Assembly: GCF_002993325.1 (NCBI RefSeq)
Contig: NZ_PVNO01000003.1
Location: 1 to 64,000, forward strand
DNA length: 64,000 bases
Reading direction: 5' to 3'
DNA from: Alteromonas gracilis
GTDB lineage: Bacteria > Pseudomonadota > Gammaproteobacteria > Enterobacterales > Alteromonadaceae
The notes under the pieces are model-generated. The model was not told the origin of the DNA and made no database searches. It saw nothing but the letters and a program-made list of their open reading frames with translations. Made by a program: the position numbers and the translations under genes. Positions 17,565-26,700 of this stretch are shown in pieces. Within the stretch, counting starts at the first letter, position 1; every line of letters begins with the position of its first letter.

Positions 17565-18419
17565 TTAACGATTATTAACGAGCATATCTGATAGAGGCAT
17601 AAGTCTCACTTCGGCGCAAAAAAGTGGAGATTCACTTTTTACCCATCCCGCGCAAGTAAGATGACCAGAGTCAGACTCCACAGGCGCAACAAGCATATTT
17701 AAACAGTCGTTACTTTTTAGTTGCTCGAGCTGGTCGTTGTCAATGCATAAATTTTGCGATATGTAGATCATCGGGTTTTTAATTAAATCGTAACTAAGAG
17801 CCTGGGCTCTTTCTAGCATGGCTGAAGACATCAGAGACAGTGGGTAAAATTGTGGAAAGCGCACTTTATCTGCGAATTCGTCAATATATCGTGATTGGTC
17901 AGCAAAGGCGCTCAACAAATAATTTTTAGCATTACCAACTATCATCCATTTCCGCTTTAGAAACACATCCCCATCTAGTAACGTTCTGTCCGCTAGTCGA
18001 GCAATGTCTTCTTTTTTATATTTCACCAAAGGGCTTTTTACCGACATAAAATCTGACTGCCGATAAAACCCCATTAAACTCGGCTTACCCGACGCCTTTA
18101 AAATCAAACGCTGTGATTCCTGTTCACCCTGCTCCGTCTGTGAAACCCTTGGAGCCTTGAACATTAAGCTTAGGTCGTCTCCCTCTTTGGCGGGATTTAC
18201 GAAGGTAAATTCGTAGACTGAATAGCGTCTTGGTTTGATGTTAGACGCACCTCGGTGAATTTGAGTTTCTATGAATAAACCAAGTTGAAACCCAAGCGCG
18301 ATAGTTCCTTGAAATGGGTTGCCCGATATTCGCTGCCACCGCATAGGGTCGTGAAATAAATTAAAATCATCAGTAGCGTTGCGCGCAATATCGATATGTA
18401 ACTGGGTAATTGTAAACAA
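17565..18419 (-). CDS. MaoC/hotdog-like protein, unknown function
   Basis: A 284-residue protein. The first 45 residues (ARNATDDFNLFHDP, then NPFQGTIALGFQLG) resemble the N-terminus of MaoC-type hydratases, where an Asp/His pair acts on acyl thioesters; here DFNLFHD could hold both. The length would fit two hotdog folds, but the second half is divergent and lacks a clear motif, so the fold assignment is tentative. Start is TTG with a strong AAGGAA seven bases upstream. Stands alone between a terminator and a long AT-rich gap. Confidence 0.6.
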   Translation of the reverse strand: MFTITQLHIDIARNATDDFNLFHDPMRWQRISGNPFQGTIALGFQLGLFIETQIHRGASNIKPRRYSVYEFTFVNPAKEGDDLSLMFKAPRVSQTEQGEQESQRLILKASGKPSLMGFYRQSDFMSVKSPLVKYKKEDIARLADRTLLDGDVFLKRKWMIVGNAKNYLLSAFADQSRYIDEFADKVRFPQFYPLSLMSSAMLERAQALSYDLIKNPMIYISQNLCIDNDQLEQLKSNDCLNMLVAPVESDSGHLTCAGWVKSESPLFCAEVRLMPLSDMLVNNR

Positions 18420-18864
18420 GTGCTTTCCTTAAATTAGGAAATATCAACCGACTACTATCACCCACACTGCGTGATTGGTGGATACGGTGAACAATGTATC
18501 TAGAAAAATAATGCCTGAATTACGTTCGCACTTCAGTATAGGCGATGGTAGCGATACATACTAATATGTAAGAGTTCATGCGTTTTAAGCTAACGTAATA
18601 GCACAATAGAGCGTTGCTACACCGGAATTTAAACATCAATTTAACTGCCGTTAGCATTGTGCTTAAAAGACACTGTGCATGCTCTTTTGAACACATTACA
18701 ACTTTGCTGTGTTTTATTCTATTTTACTACGTAAAGTAACACCAAACTTCACTTTATATCCTCTGCTATTCAACATTAATTTTCACTACTTTCCCTTATA
18801 GACAAGCTTTTCATTTCTAGAAGAAATATAATTTAATTTTGTCTTATCCAAGTTGTAATACATT
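18420..18864. other. AT-rich intergenic region
   Basis: About 445 bases between divergent genes. It holds a perfect 6-bp palindrome with a four-base spacer at 18555-18570 (TACATACTAATATGTA), a possible operator. The last 150 bases are very AT-rich and likely carry the exporter promoter. No gene seen. Confidence 0.4.
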
Positions 18865-19737
18865 GTGAATCAACGTTTTTTACTGGCCATTGTCGCAGTG
18901 CTGCTGGCCATGATAACCATTCAATCCGGTGCTTCGTTTGCCAAACAGCTCTTTCCAATTGTAGGACCTGAGGGAACAAGCGCCCTTCGCGCTTTTTTCG
19001 CCGCATTAATTTTGACAGGTATTTTTAGACCCTGGCGTGCGCGCTTAAGCGCGAAAGGATGGCGGAACGTTTTCTTTTATGGCGCCTGCTTAGGTGCAAT
19101 GAATATCATTTTTTATCTTGCCATTGCCCGCATTCCTCTTGGTATTGGTGTTGCTCTTGAGTTCACTGGCCCGCTAGCTGTGGCTTTTTTTAGTGCGAGA
19201 AAAAAGCGAGATTTCGCGTGGGCTCTTTTGGCCGTTGCTGGCGTTTGCTTGCTACTTCCTGATATTGGCGGAGCCTCTTCAGAAAGCTTAGATCCACTCG
19301 GTGTTATCTTTGCACTTACTGCAGGTGCTTTCTGGGCTGGCTACATCGTGTTTGGTAATAAAACAGGTAACGAAGGGTCTGGCGGTGTTACGGTAACCTT
19401 GGGCATGTTGGTAGCCGCTATGTGCGTTGTACCCATTGGCGTAATAAGCCAAGGAAGCGCTTTGCTAAACATCGACGTTATTCTTATAGGCTGCGCTGTA
19501 GGCATATTTTCGTCTGCTATCCCCTATACATTAGAGATGAGTGCTATGCGCAATATGCCGAAACAAACGTTCAGTATAATGATGAGTGTCGAGCCAGCCG
19601 TCGCGGCAATAGCGGCATTTATCATTATTGATGAAACCCTCACCCTTTCGCAGTGGTTTGCGGTGGCGTTGGTGGTTATTGCTACTGCTGGCAGCTCTAT
19701 TACTCAGAGGCAAAAACAGGTCGAGACCTTATCTTAG
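18865..19737 (+). CDS. rhtA: EamA-family exporter, RhtA type
   Basis: A 290-residue inner-membrane protein with ten predicted hydrophobic segments and two EamA repeats (about 5-130 and 148-280). It resembles RhtA, an exporter of threonine and homoserine: GASFAKQLFPIVGPEGTSAL, RAFFAALIL and ALEFTGPLAVAF are close to that branch. GTG start. Function as an amino-acid exporter is by family; the exact substrate is not certain. Confidence 0.8.
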   Translation: MNQRFLLAIVAVLLAMITIQSGASFAKQLFPIVGPEGTSALRAFFAALILTGIFRPWRARLSAKGWRNVFFYGACLGAMNIIFYLAIARIPLGIGVALEFTGPLAVAFFSARKKRDFAWALLAVAGVCLLLPDIGGASSESLDPLGVIFALTAGAFWAGYIVFGNKTGNEGSGGVTVTLGMLVAAMCVVPIGVISQGSALLNIDVILIGCAVGIFSSAIPYTLEMSAMRNMPKQTFSIMMSVEPAVAAIAAFIIIDETLTLSQWFAVALVVIATAGSSITQRQKQVETLS

Positions 19738-19854
19738 CTCTTAAAGTTTGCCGTGCTTTTCATCGCTTTTTCTCTGATTTATGAACTTAGCGCTTACCCG
19801 TACCGTTTAAGCAGTATACGGGCGCTAACTTTCAAGAACACAGGGAATAATGCG

Positions 19855-20073
19855 ATGAAACACTACGCTGTAAATACAGAAGTTGAATGGGAATGGGGTA
19901 ATGGTAGCGCTACTGGCAATATTAGAGAAAAATTTACCAGTGATGTTGAGCGCACAATTAAGGGCTCATCAGTTAAACGTGAAGCAAGCGATAGCGACCC
20001 AGCTTACCTTATAGAGCAAGATGATGGCAGCAAGGTTTTAAAATCTCATAGTGAGCTCAAGAAGTCGTCTTAA
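19855..20073 (+). CDS. DUF2945 (TUDOR-like) small protein
   Basis: A 72-residue protein with the DUF2945 pattern: a VEWEWGNGSATGNIREKFTS core, then VKREASDSDPAYLIEQDDGS and a final KSHSELKKS. The family is called hypervirulence-associated TUDOR domain; its bacterial role is unknown. The open frame extends to 19753, but the ATG at 19855 has CAGGGA upstream and begins the conserved domain. It ends six bases before the glycosylase gene. Confidence 0.82.
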   Translation: MKHYAVNTEVEWEWGNGSATGNIREKFTSDVERTIKGSSVKREASDSDPAYLIEQDDGSKVLKSHSELKKSS

Positions 20074-20079
20074 TCTGTT

Positions 20080-20661
20080 TTGCTTGTTATGCAACGGTCT
20101 TTTTTCATTAAAAACGATGTTGTTGGTATCGCCAAGTCGCTCATTGGCGCCTCCCTTTATAGCAAGGTAGACGGCACACTTACTGGCGGTATCATTATCG
20201 AGACCGAGGCATATTGTGAAAGCTGCGATTTAGCCATGCAAAAGCACCTTGTGCGAAGACCTTCATCTATTGATGTACTCAAAAACCAAGGTGGTATTGC
20301 CTATATCTATTCCGTTTATGGCTATCACAGCATGTTTAATATTGTCACGAATGAATCGGGCTTTGCGGACTCGGTTCTCGTTAGAGCAATAAAGCCCACT
20401 GTCGGCTTAGACACCATGCGAGAGCGCAGAGGAACAAAAACACCGACTCGGAATTTATGTTCCGGCCCTGCAAAGCTGTCTCAAGCTCTCGGTTTAACGC
20501 CTGCACTAAATGGCATATCTATTTTAGATAAAGCCACTGTTTGGATTGAAGGCAACGCCTCTCCGGTTTGCCATGAGAATATTATAAGCTCACCTCGCAT
20601 TGGTATTGATTATGCCGAGCATGATGCCAAATTGCCTTGGCGGTTTGTAATGAAGCATTAA
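20080..20661 (+). CDS. DNA-3-methyladenine glycosylase (AAG/Mpg family), divergent
   Basis: A 193-residue base-excision repair glycosylase. The catalytic Glu is present in IIETEAY and the fold signature GIAYIYSVYGYHSMFNIVT is clear, as is ALGLTPALNGISI. The segment after the Glu (ESCDLAMQKHLVRRPSS) differs from the usual D-x-A-x-H-x-x-x-G-x-T pattern, so base specificity may differ. Translation may start at TTG 20080 or at ATG 20089. Probably in one transcript with the DUF2945 gene. Confidence 0.82.
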   Translation: MLVMQRSFFIKNDVVGIAKSLIGASLYSKVDGTLTGGIIIETEAYCESCDLAMQKHLVRRPSSIDVLKNQGGIAYIYSVYGYHSMFNIVTNESGFADSVLVRAIKPTVGLDTMRERRGTKTPTRNLCSGPAKLSQALGLTPALNGISILDKATVWIEGNASPVCHENIISSPRIGIDYAEHDAKLPWRFVMKH

Positions 20662-20679
20662 GATTAGAGCGTGTTGATG

Positions 20680-21009
20680 CTATGCAGAGCAAGTGTAAGT
20701 TAGCTTACAGTCGATATATTTGAGCAGTTTGTTTACCACCCTTGGTACCGCTACTTCCCCTGTTGTGTTTTTCGCCTCTACAAGTATATCGCAAGCATCA
20801 TATTGAATTTGCTGACGAATAACATAATCGTTTAGCTCGTCGAACAGCGTTTCTTTTAAAGGCACCATACCTACAAATACATCAGTGTCATCGCGCTTAA
20901 TGAAGTACGCGCCCTCAATTTCACGTTTTAGTGTATATGCTTGCATGGCATCCAACTTTGTTAAGCGAAAGTGCACGCTAGTTAGGGTATCTGTCACTAC
21001 GTCTCTCAA
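20680..21009 (-). CDS. Hypothetical protein
   Basis: A 109-residue soluble protein without a motif I recognise. Mixed alpha/beta composition; a basic segment is followed by an acidic one (REIEGAYFIKRDDTDVFVGM). The longest frame begins with TTG at 21009 without a clear ribosome site; a GTG four codons later is also possible. It lies convergent to the glycosylase gene with 18 bases between stops, which supports it being a real gene. Confidence 0.6.
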   Translation of the reverse strand: MRDVVTDTLTSVHFRLTKLDAMQAYTLKREIEGAYFIKRDDTDVFVGMVPLKETLFDELNDYVIRQQIQYDACDILVEAKNTTGEVAVPRVVNKLLKYIDCKLTYTCSA

Positions 21010-21157
21010 TAATTGCTAAATTGCTTCTACTTTTTAAGGCAGGCGTTCGATTTATACCGGCCCACCACGGCTTTTGAGTCTACTTGATCCACGTCAATGC
21101 AGTCTAGCCATAAGTCCACCACAATAAAACCATCAGAACTTCCATGCGAAACTTAGT

Positions 21158-21565
21158 ATGCTTACGTTAGTGAACAGTACAGATGCAAACAACGAGATCG
21201 TACCAGAACCTCATGGTCTTTATCGGCTGCACCTGAAACCCAATACCCAAATGGCAATAGAAACCAAGCCGGTTTTTGGCGCCAACATTACGCTGCACAG
21301 TAGCGTATTAAAACACGATAATTTTGTGGCGACGCCAGATAATATATTAGGCTGGCTCGATCACGGCGGGTTATCTTACTTTGCGGTGAAAACTGAAACA
21401 ACCAGCAGTGACTCTGACGACAAGTCAGTGATTCTTCCTTCTCAGTTTTTAAAAGCAGAAGGAGGGATCCTTCGCGTCACGTCACCGACCCGTATCTATT
21501 TAATAAGCAAAACACCCATAGATATCAACAAACACGGCCTGTGCCTTTTTACCCCTGTGAGATAG
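21158..21565 (+). CDS. Hypothetical protein
   Basis: A 135-residue protein rich in beta-forming residues (YRLHLKPNTQMAIETKPVFG, ILRVTSPTRIYLISKTP). I recognise no domain; no signal peptide is seen. ATG start. It is divergent from the preceding unknown gene and ends five bases before a REP-like hairpin that separates it from recD. Confidence 0.6.
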   Translation: MLTLVNSTDANNEIVPEPHGLYRLHLKPNTQMAIETKPVFGANITLHSSVLKHDNFVATPDNILGWLDHGGLSYFAVKTETTSSDSDDKSVILPSQFLKAEGGILRVTSPTRIYLISKTPIDINKHGLCLFTPVR

Positions 21566-21569
21566 AAAG

Positions 21570-21605
21570 GTACTCTGCCCCTCAAAAGTTTAGGGGTCAG
21601 AGTAC
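21570..21605. repeat. REP-like hairpin (also likely terminator)
   Basis: GTACTCTG-CCCCT (21570-21582) pairs with AGGGG-T-CAGAGTAC (21592-21605) with one bulged T. It lies between the convergent unknown gene and recD and would act as a terminator in both directions. The right arm GGGGTCAGAGTACTT is repeated exactly inside recB at 27090-27104. Confidence 0.75.
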
Positions 21606-21611
21606 TTATTT

Positions 21612-23759
21612 CTAATCGTCTTCTAGCACTAAGTCCTGCGCTTTGGCAGTGATTCGTTTTATCGCTTCTGACAGCCCAGAATAACGCTTATCAACCTTCG
21701 CAACCATACCAGTAAACGTGTTGTTATCAGCTATGATTAAGCAACCATCTTTTGAACGGGTTAACCCGGTGTAGACCAAGCCTCGATGAAAAAGGTTAGC
21801 GGCTTTTTCGCTGTCAGGCTTCGGCAAAATCAGTACTACATGGTTAAATTCAGAGCCCTGGGATTTATGAATAGTCATTGCATATACGGTTTCGAACTGC
21901 GGAACTCTGGACAGTGATATGCTGCGAAGCGCTTGCTTTTGCTGCCCGTGACTCACATTTACGCGTTGTTTGTTATCTGCACTTGAAACTTCGCCTTCAT
22001 TTTTTGTATCTTGGTAAAACCAAGCATAAAGTTTACCCTTACTGTCTGGCCAAATTACGCCAACTTCGCCGTTTGAAAGTCGCTGAGGATGATGATTTTT
22101 TACTATCATTATCGGCTGGCCCTGATAGAAGTGCCCTTCTCGCTTTTTAATTTTGTGCTTAATGGCGTCGAATACAAGACCGTTCAAACCTTCAACACCC
22201 ATCACACCCTTTCGTACTGGTGTGAGCCATCGGACATAATTTAGGCAACTAAGCGCGTCTTCAGCGCTTTTCGCATCAAATATTGGCAAGAAGCTTTCTT
22301 TTGCAAGCTTCTGTAAATCTCGAGTATTTACTTGTTGTTCTGGCAAAAGATGAACGCCAGCTTTCAAGCCTAACAGTGCATTTGACGTAATTTTTGTCTT
22401 TTCATCGCCACTGTCATGTTCACCAATGGCGGCAATTGCTTCATTAGCATCGCCACGCTGAATGGCCGTCGCCACCTTTGCCACCTGCCCCTTGAAGCGC
22501 TGCGGTGCCTGAAGTGTCGCCACATATGTTTTGGCTTCCTCATTTACAGGCAACAAGGGGAGATGTGGGCAAAGCGTTGCGATACTCTGTCGCATTAAAG
22601 AAGGCACGCCTCCCATTGAAAGCGCGTCATCACGAGTACTTGCGTTACTTGAAATAGCATTATCACTCTTGTCAAAAACCACTGTTTCGTCACTAACGAG
22701 TTGTTCTAGCACGTTGCCAAGCTCCACCGCAGGCAACTGGTCGGCGTCGCCGATAAGATAAAGCCGAGCATGCTCTGGCAATGCCCTAACGATGCGGGTC
22801 ATTAACGCTAAATCGACCATACTTGCCTCATCTACTATGAGTACGTCAGCAGTCAATTGGTTATACTGGTTGTACTTTGTTGAAACGCCGAATTCGCGAA
22901 GCCCTAGCAATCTGTGCAGGGTTACGGCATCGGTAGGCACTTTATCAAGGGCACTATCGTCTACCTTGCCGCGAAGTCCTTCTATACTGCTTATAATAGA
23001 CTCAGTCATGCGCTGCTGCGCTTTACCGGTAGGCGCTGCCAGTACAATTTTTAAGTTCTCATTACTCGCCTGGAGCGCGAGTAATAAGCGCAGCACAGTA
23101 TAGGTTTTCCCCGTTCCCGGTCCGCCGTTTATCACGCAAAAGCGCTGCATCAAACTCTTAGCAACGGCGATTTGCTGCCAGTCCTGATGCTCTGTGGTCT
23201 GTGTGGGGAATATAGCAGGCCAAAGCTGCTTAACTTTTTCGCTAGCCTCTTCATTTAACGGCTCGAGCGCTTCTCGCTTCACAACGTTTCTCGCTACCTC
23301 TTGTTCAAACTCATAGTAGCGACGGCTGTAAAGTTTGCCATTGTCATAGACGAACAGCTGAGCAACCTGCTCGTTTTTAAGCGCACTTTTCACAATTTTA
23401 AGTAGAGGCGTTAATTCTGGTAACACAAAGCCTGTTTTAAGCGCTTTTTCTTCTCGTGCGCTTGCATGAATTTCGTCTGATTGAAGTACGTCGCCAGATG
23501 GTTGCTCAGCAATACTACTTGCCGCCGAAGGTGCTACCTCTTTAAAAAGCGTCGTTCCCGCAACATCTTTTAAATAAACACAACTATGGCCATTTCGCTG
23601 CATGTACGATAGGTGTACCAATAAACCTGCCCATATTAAAGCATCGCTTTCAGAAAGCGGTTCTACAAAGCCAAACTCTTTTGCGACGAACTTATCGATG
23701 GCTTCAATGCCAAATAAATTATCGAAAAACGACGACACGGATTGTTGATAGTTGTTCAT
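21612..23759 (-). CDS. recD: Exodeoxyribonuclease V alpha subunit RecD
   Basis: A 715-residue superfamily 1 helicase, the fast 5'-3' motor of RecBCD. Walker A is GGPGTGKT at residues 212-219, the DEAS box is in LIVDEASMVDLALM, and the C-terminal motifs VYAMTIHKSQGSEFNHVVLI and LVYTGLTRSKDG are intact. It is longer than E. coli RecD by about 100 residues, mostly linkers near 75-110 and 365-410. ATG with AGGAGATG upstream, eight bases after the recB stop. Confidence 0.96.
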   Translation of the reverse strand: MNNYQQSVSSFFDNLFGIEAIDKFVAKEFGFVEPLSESDALIWAGLLVHLSYMQRNGHSCVYLKDVAGTTLFKEVAPSAASSIAEQPSGDVLQSDEIHASAREEKALKTGFVLPELTPLLKIVKSALKNEQVAQLFVYDNGKLYSRRYYEFEQEVARNVVKREALEPLNEEASEKVKQLWPAIFPTQTTEHQDWQQIAVAKSLMQRFCVINGGPGTGKTYTVLRLLLALQASNENLKIVLAAPTGKAQQRMTESIISSIEGLRGKVDDSALDKVPTDAVTLHRLLGLREFGVSTKYNQYNQLTADVLIVDEASMVDLALMTRIVRALPEHARLYLIGDADQLPAVELGNVLEQLVSDETVVFDKSDNAISSNASTRDDALSMGGVPSLMRQSIATLCPHLPLLPVNEEAKTYVATLQAPQRFKGQVAKVATAIQRGDANEAIAAIGEHDSGDEKTKITSNALLGLKAGVHLLPEQQVNTRDLQKLAKESFLPIFDAKSAEDALSCLNYVRWLTPVRKGVMGVEGLNGLVFDAIKHKIKKREGHFYQGQPIMIVKNHHPQRLSNGEVGVIWPDSKGKLYAWFYQDTKNEGEVSSADNKQRVNVSHGQQKQALRSISLSRVPQFETVYAMTIHKSQGSEFNHVVLILPKPDSEKAANLFHRGLVYTGLTRSKDGCLIIADNNTFTGMVAKVDKRYSGLSEAIKRITAKAQDLVLEDD

Positions 23760-23767
23760 GACATCTC

Positions 23768-26700
23768 CTACTCGTCGTCGAAACTAAATTGCTGTTGACC
23801 TGAAGCTCTATTATTTGAGCTTGACGAGTTTACCCTCGCTCCACTTGTCAGCGTGTCATCCGATTGCGGTTCACTTGCAGGCGCTTCGCTTTCAAGGTCA
23901 TAGGCTTTGTCTTGATAGGTGTGCGTACCATCCCTACTTGCGAAAATAGCATCGAGTTGGTTAAGTAAGCATGAAGGTATATCAGTATAGAACACGCCTT
24001 CCCCTTGCTCGTTTTCTGGATGCATTCCGCGTAAATAAAGGTAGTAGACGCCTCCAAAATGAATATCGGGATCATAATCTGGCAATGTATTGCTTAAATA
24101 ACGATGCAGTGCCAAGCAATAAATTAAATACTGTAGGTCATAAAGGTGATGCTGATTGTTACTAAAAAGCGCTGAAGGTGTATAGCTCTCTAAGGTATCT
24201 CCTAACCAAGTCGACTTGTAATCAGCAACAAAAAACTGCCCGTTATGCTCAAAAATCAAATCGATAAAACCATGCATCATACCTTGTAGTTTTGCGGTTA
24301 TTAACTGTGGAGCGACTTCAGCGTCACCACCTAGGGTAACTGCGACGTCTTGTCGATGGCTTGTTAGAACCTCTTTAAGCAACGTCCATTGTGTGTCGTT
24401 CATTGGAAAGTAAAATTCCGCCTCACGCAGGGTTTGCTGAAGGGTCAAATCACTCAAACTTAGTTGCATATTAGGATATAACGGCGTTTGTAAGACTTCG
24501 TCTAACCACGCATATAGAAAAGGCGTGCGCTTTTCATCTAATCCAAAACGATTTACTAATTCTTTGCCCGTCTCTTCCCAAGTAGGGGCACTAAAATCGC
24601 TATGCTCTAAAATATCGTGGAGCAAATTACCCGCGCTTGCTCCTTTTTCAAGCGTAAAACGCAAGTCACTCCGGGTCACTAAACTCATTTCGACAAATGG
24701 GTTGTGGTGTAACGTCGTCTCATCGAGAATCTCACCATCAGCAGATAATGTATTGAGCGCGAATATTTCTTCATCACGAATAGTTTGAAGTACAGGGACA
24801 CTTGGAAGGTTTTGGTTTGTGTCTTCGGCTGTTTCAGCGTTATTCACTGGGCCAGTAGTTGTTAAACGGCTCATGGCTGAAAACGAATAAAGCCGCCATT
24901 CCTCGCTTGCGGTGCCGTTAAATTGAAGTGCCGTAAGTTGAGGAATGACTTCATTTTGTTCAAAGCCTGAATACACTTCCACAAACTCATCACCGTCTAT
25001 ATAGCTTGCATGAGATTCGTCTTCTTCGGCCACACGGCGTAATACACTCGACCAGTCATTACCCAATCCTTCTTCCCCACTCACGCCTAAAGCGCGCGCC
25101 AATGCGCTTTTTTCGTTATTTGCCAGTGGAATAACCCCCATGTAACAACGATGTGCTGCACGCGTTACCGCAACATAGGCAAGGCGCATGTCTTCTGCCT
25201 CACTTTCACTTTGAACCCGAGATATGGCTTGCGCAGTTTGACCTAGCTGCATTTGCAAATCTTGCTTCTCTTCATCGTAGTAGGTAAATATTTGAGACGT
25301 CGAATTACCATTTTTTGCCGCATCACGATAGCCCGTTGCATAAGGGATAAACACAATGGGGTATTCAAGGCCCTTTGAACCATGCTGCGTGATTAAACGA
25401 ATTAGCTGGCTATCACTTTCAAGGCGTAACGTAAGCTCTTCGTCACTTTCTGGCTTGTGAATTTGTTTATTTAGCCAGTCGAGTAGCTGTTCAGGTCGTT
25501 GGTGCGTGGTACTGGCTTTTTCTAGCACTTCTGCAAGATGCTGGTAATTTGTTAGCGCTCGCTCCACGCTATCAGCGTGAGGGGTATAGCTATCTTGCAT
25601 TAGGTGCAACAGCACACTCATGCATCCTTTTTGCAGCCACATATCCCGCAGAGACAATACTTTGTCCATCGCTCTATCCCACGTTGCATCATCTTCGTGA
25701 TAAAGCAGTTCGATAAGCATCTGTGGACTATAGCCCCAAAGCGGGGACGCTAAACTAGAAGCGACTTTACTCGTATCGTTTGCGTGCCATATACCGTTAA
25801 GCAGCCTGAGGACATCCTTCGCTTCGGCACTAGCAAACAAATTGCTTCGATCGCTCAAATACACACAGGCTAACCCCTTTTGCTGAAGCACATTTTTAAT
25901 AGCCCCAGCCTCAGTTCTGTCTTTCACCAAAATAGCGATGTCTTGAGGTTTTACAGGCCTAGCCTCGCCATTTCTTAATTCAAAGTGTGCCTCGTTAAGT
26001 AAGCGATAGATCTCTTGCGCAATCCATTGGGCCATTTTCCGACGCATGATGTTGGTATTTTCTTTATCCTCCAAACACATGCTTACGTAATTCATTGCGC
26101 TGCGTTGATTAGCAGGGTCTACCAACGGTGTTTTAGCCGCTGCCGCTTTAGACGTAAATTCAACGGGGTTATATTTGATGTCGAAGCCAAACACATCTGT
26201 GGGTGCATTCGATGCGACAGGTGCGCCATAAAATAATCGGTTGTAAGCTTTTACCATTCCCTCTACTGAACGCCAATTTGTGTTCATGACCCAGCGATAG
26301 TCTGCTTGCCTACCGGCTTTCAAATAGGTAAAGATATCTCCTCCGCGAAAGCGATATATAGCTTGTTTGGGGTCGCCTATCATTAGAAGCGCACTGTCTC
26401 TAGCCGACGCGCTTTCCTCGTTATCGTTTAAAAGGTCTGCTTCTGTTTGTGAGGTCGAATTGCTTGATGCATTGGGATAAACCGCGTCCAAAATAGCGTA
26501 TTGCTTGGCATCCGTATCTTGGAACTCATCGATAAGCGCCACTGGAAACTTTTTGCGAAGTTCAGGTACTAGTGTGTTGTTTGGCTTCACTACCTCATCA
26601 GCCAGCATGCGAATTAGATCATCAAAATCAATAAGGCCAAGCTGCTTTTTCTGCTTATCAACACGCCCTTTTATAAATCCAATAGCCTCTACAATCAGCT

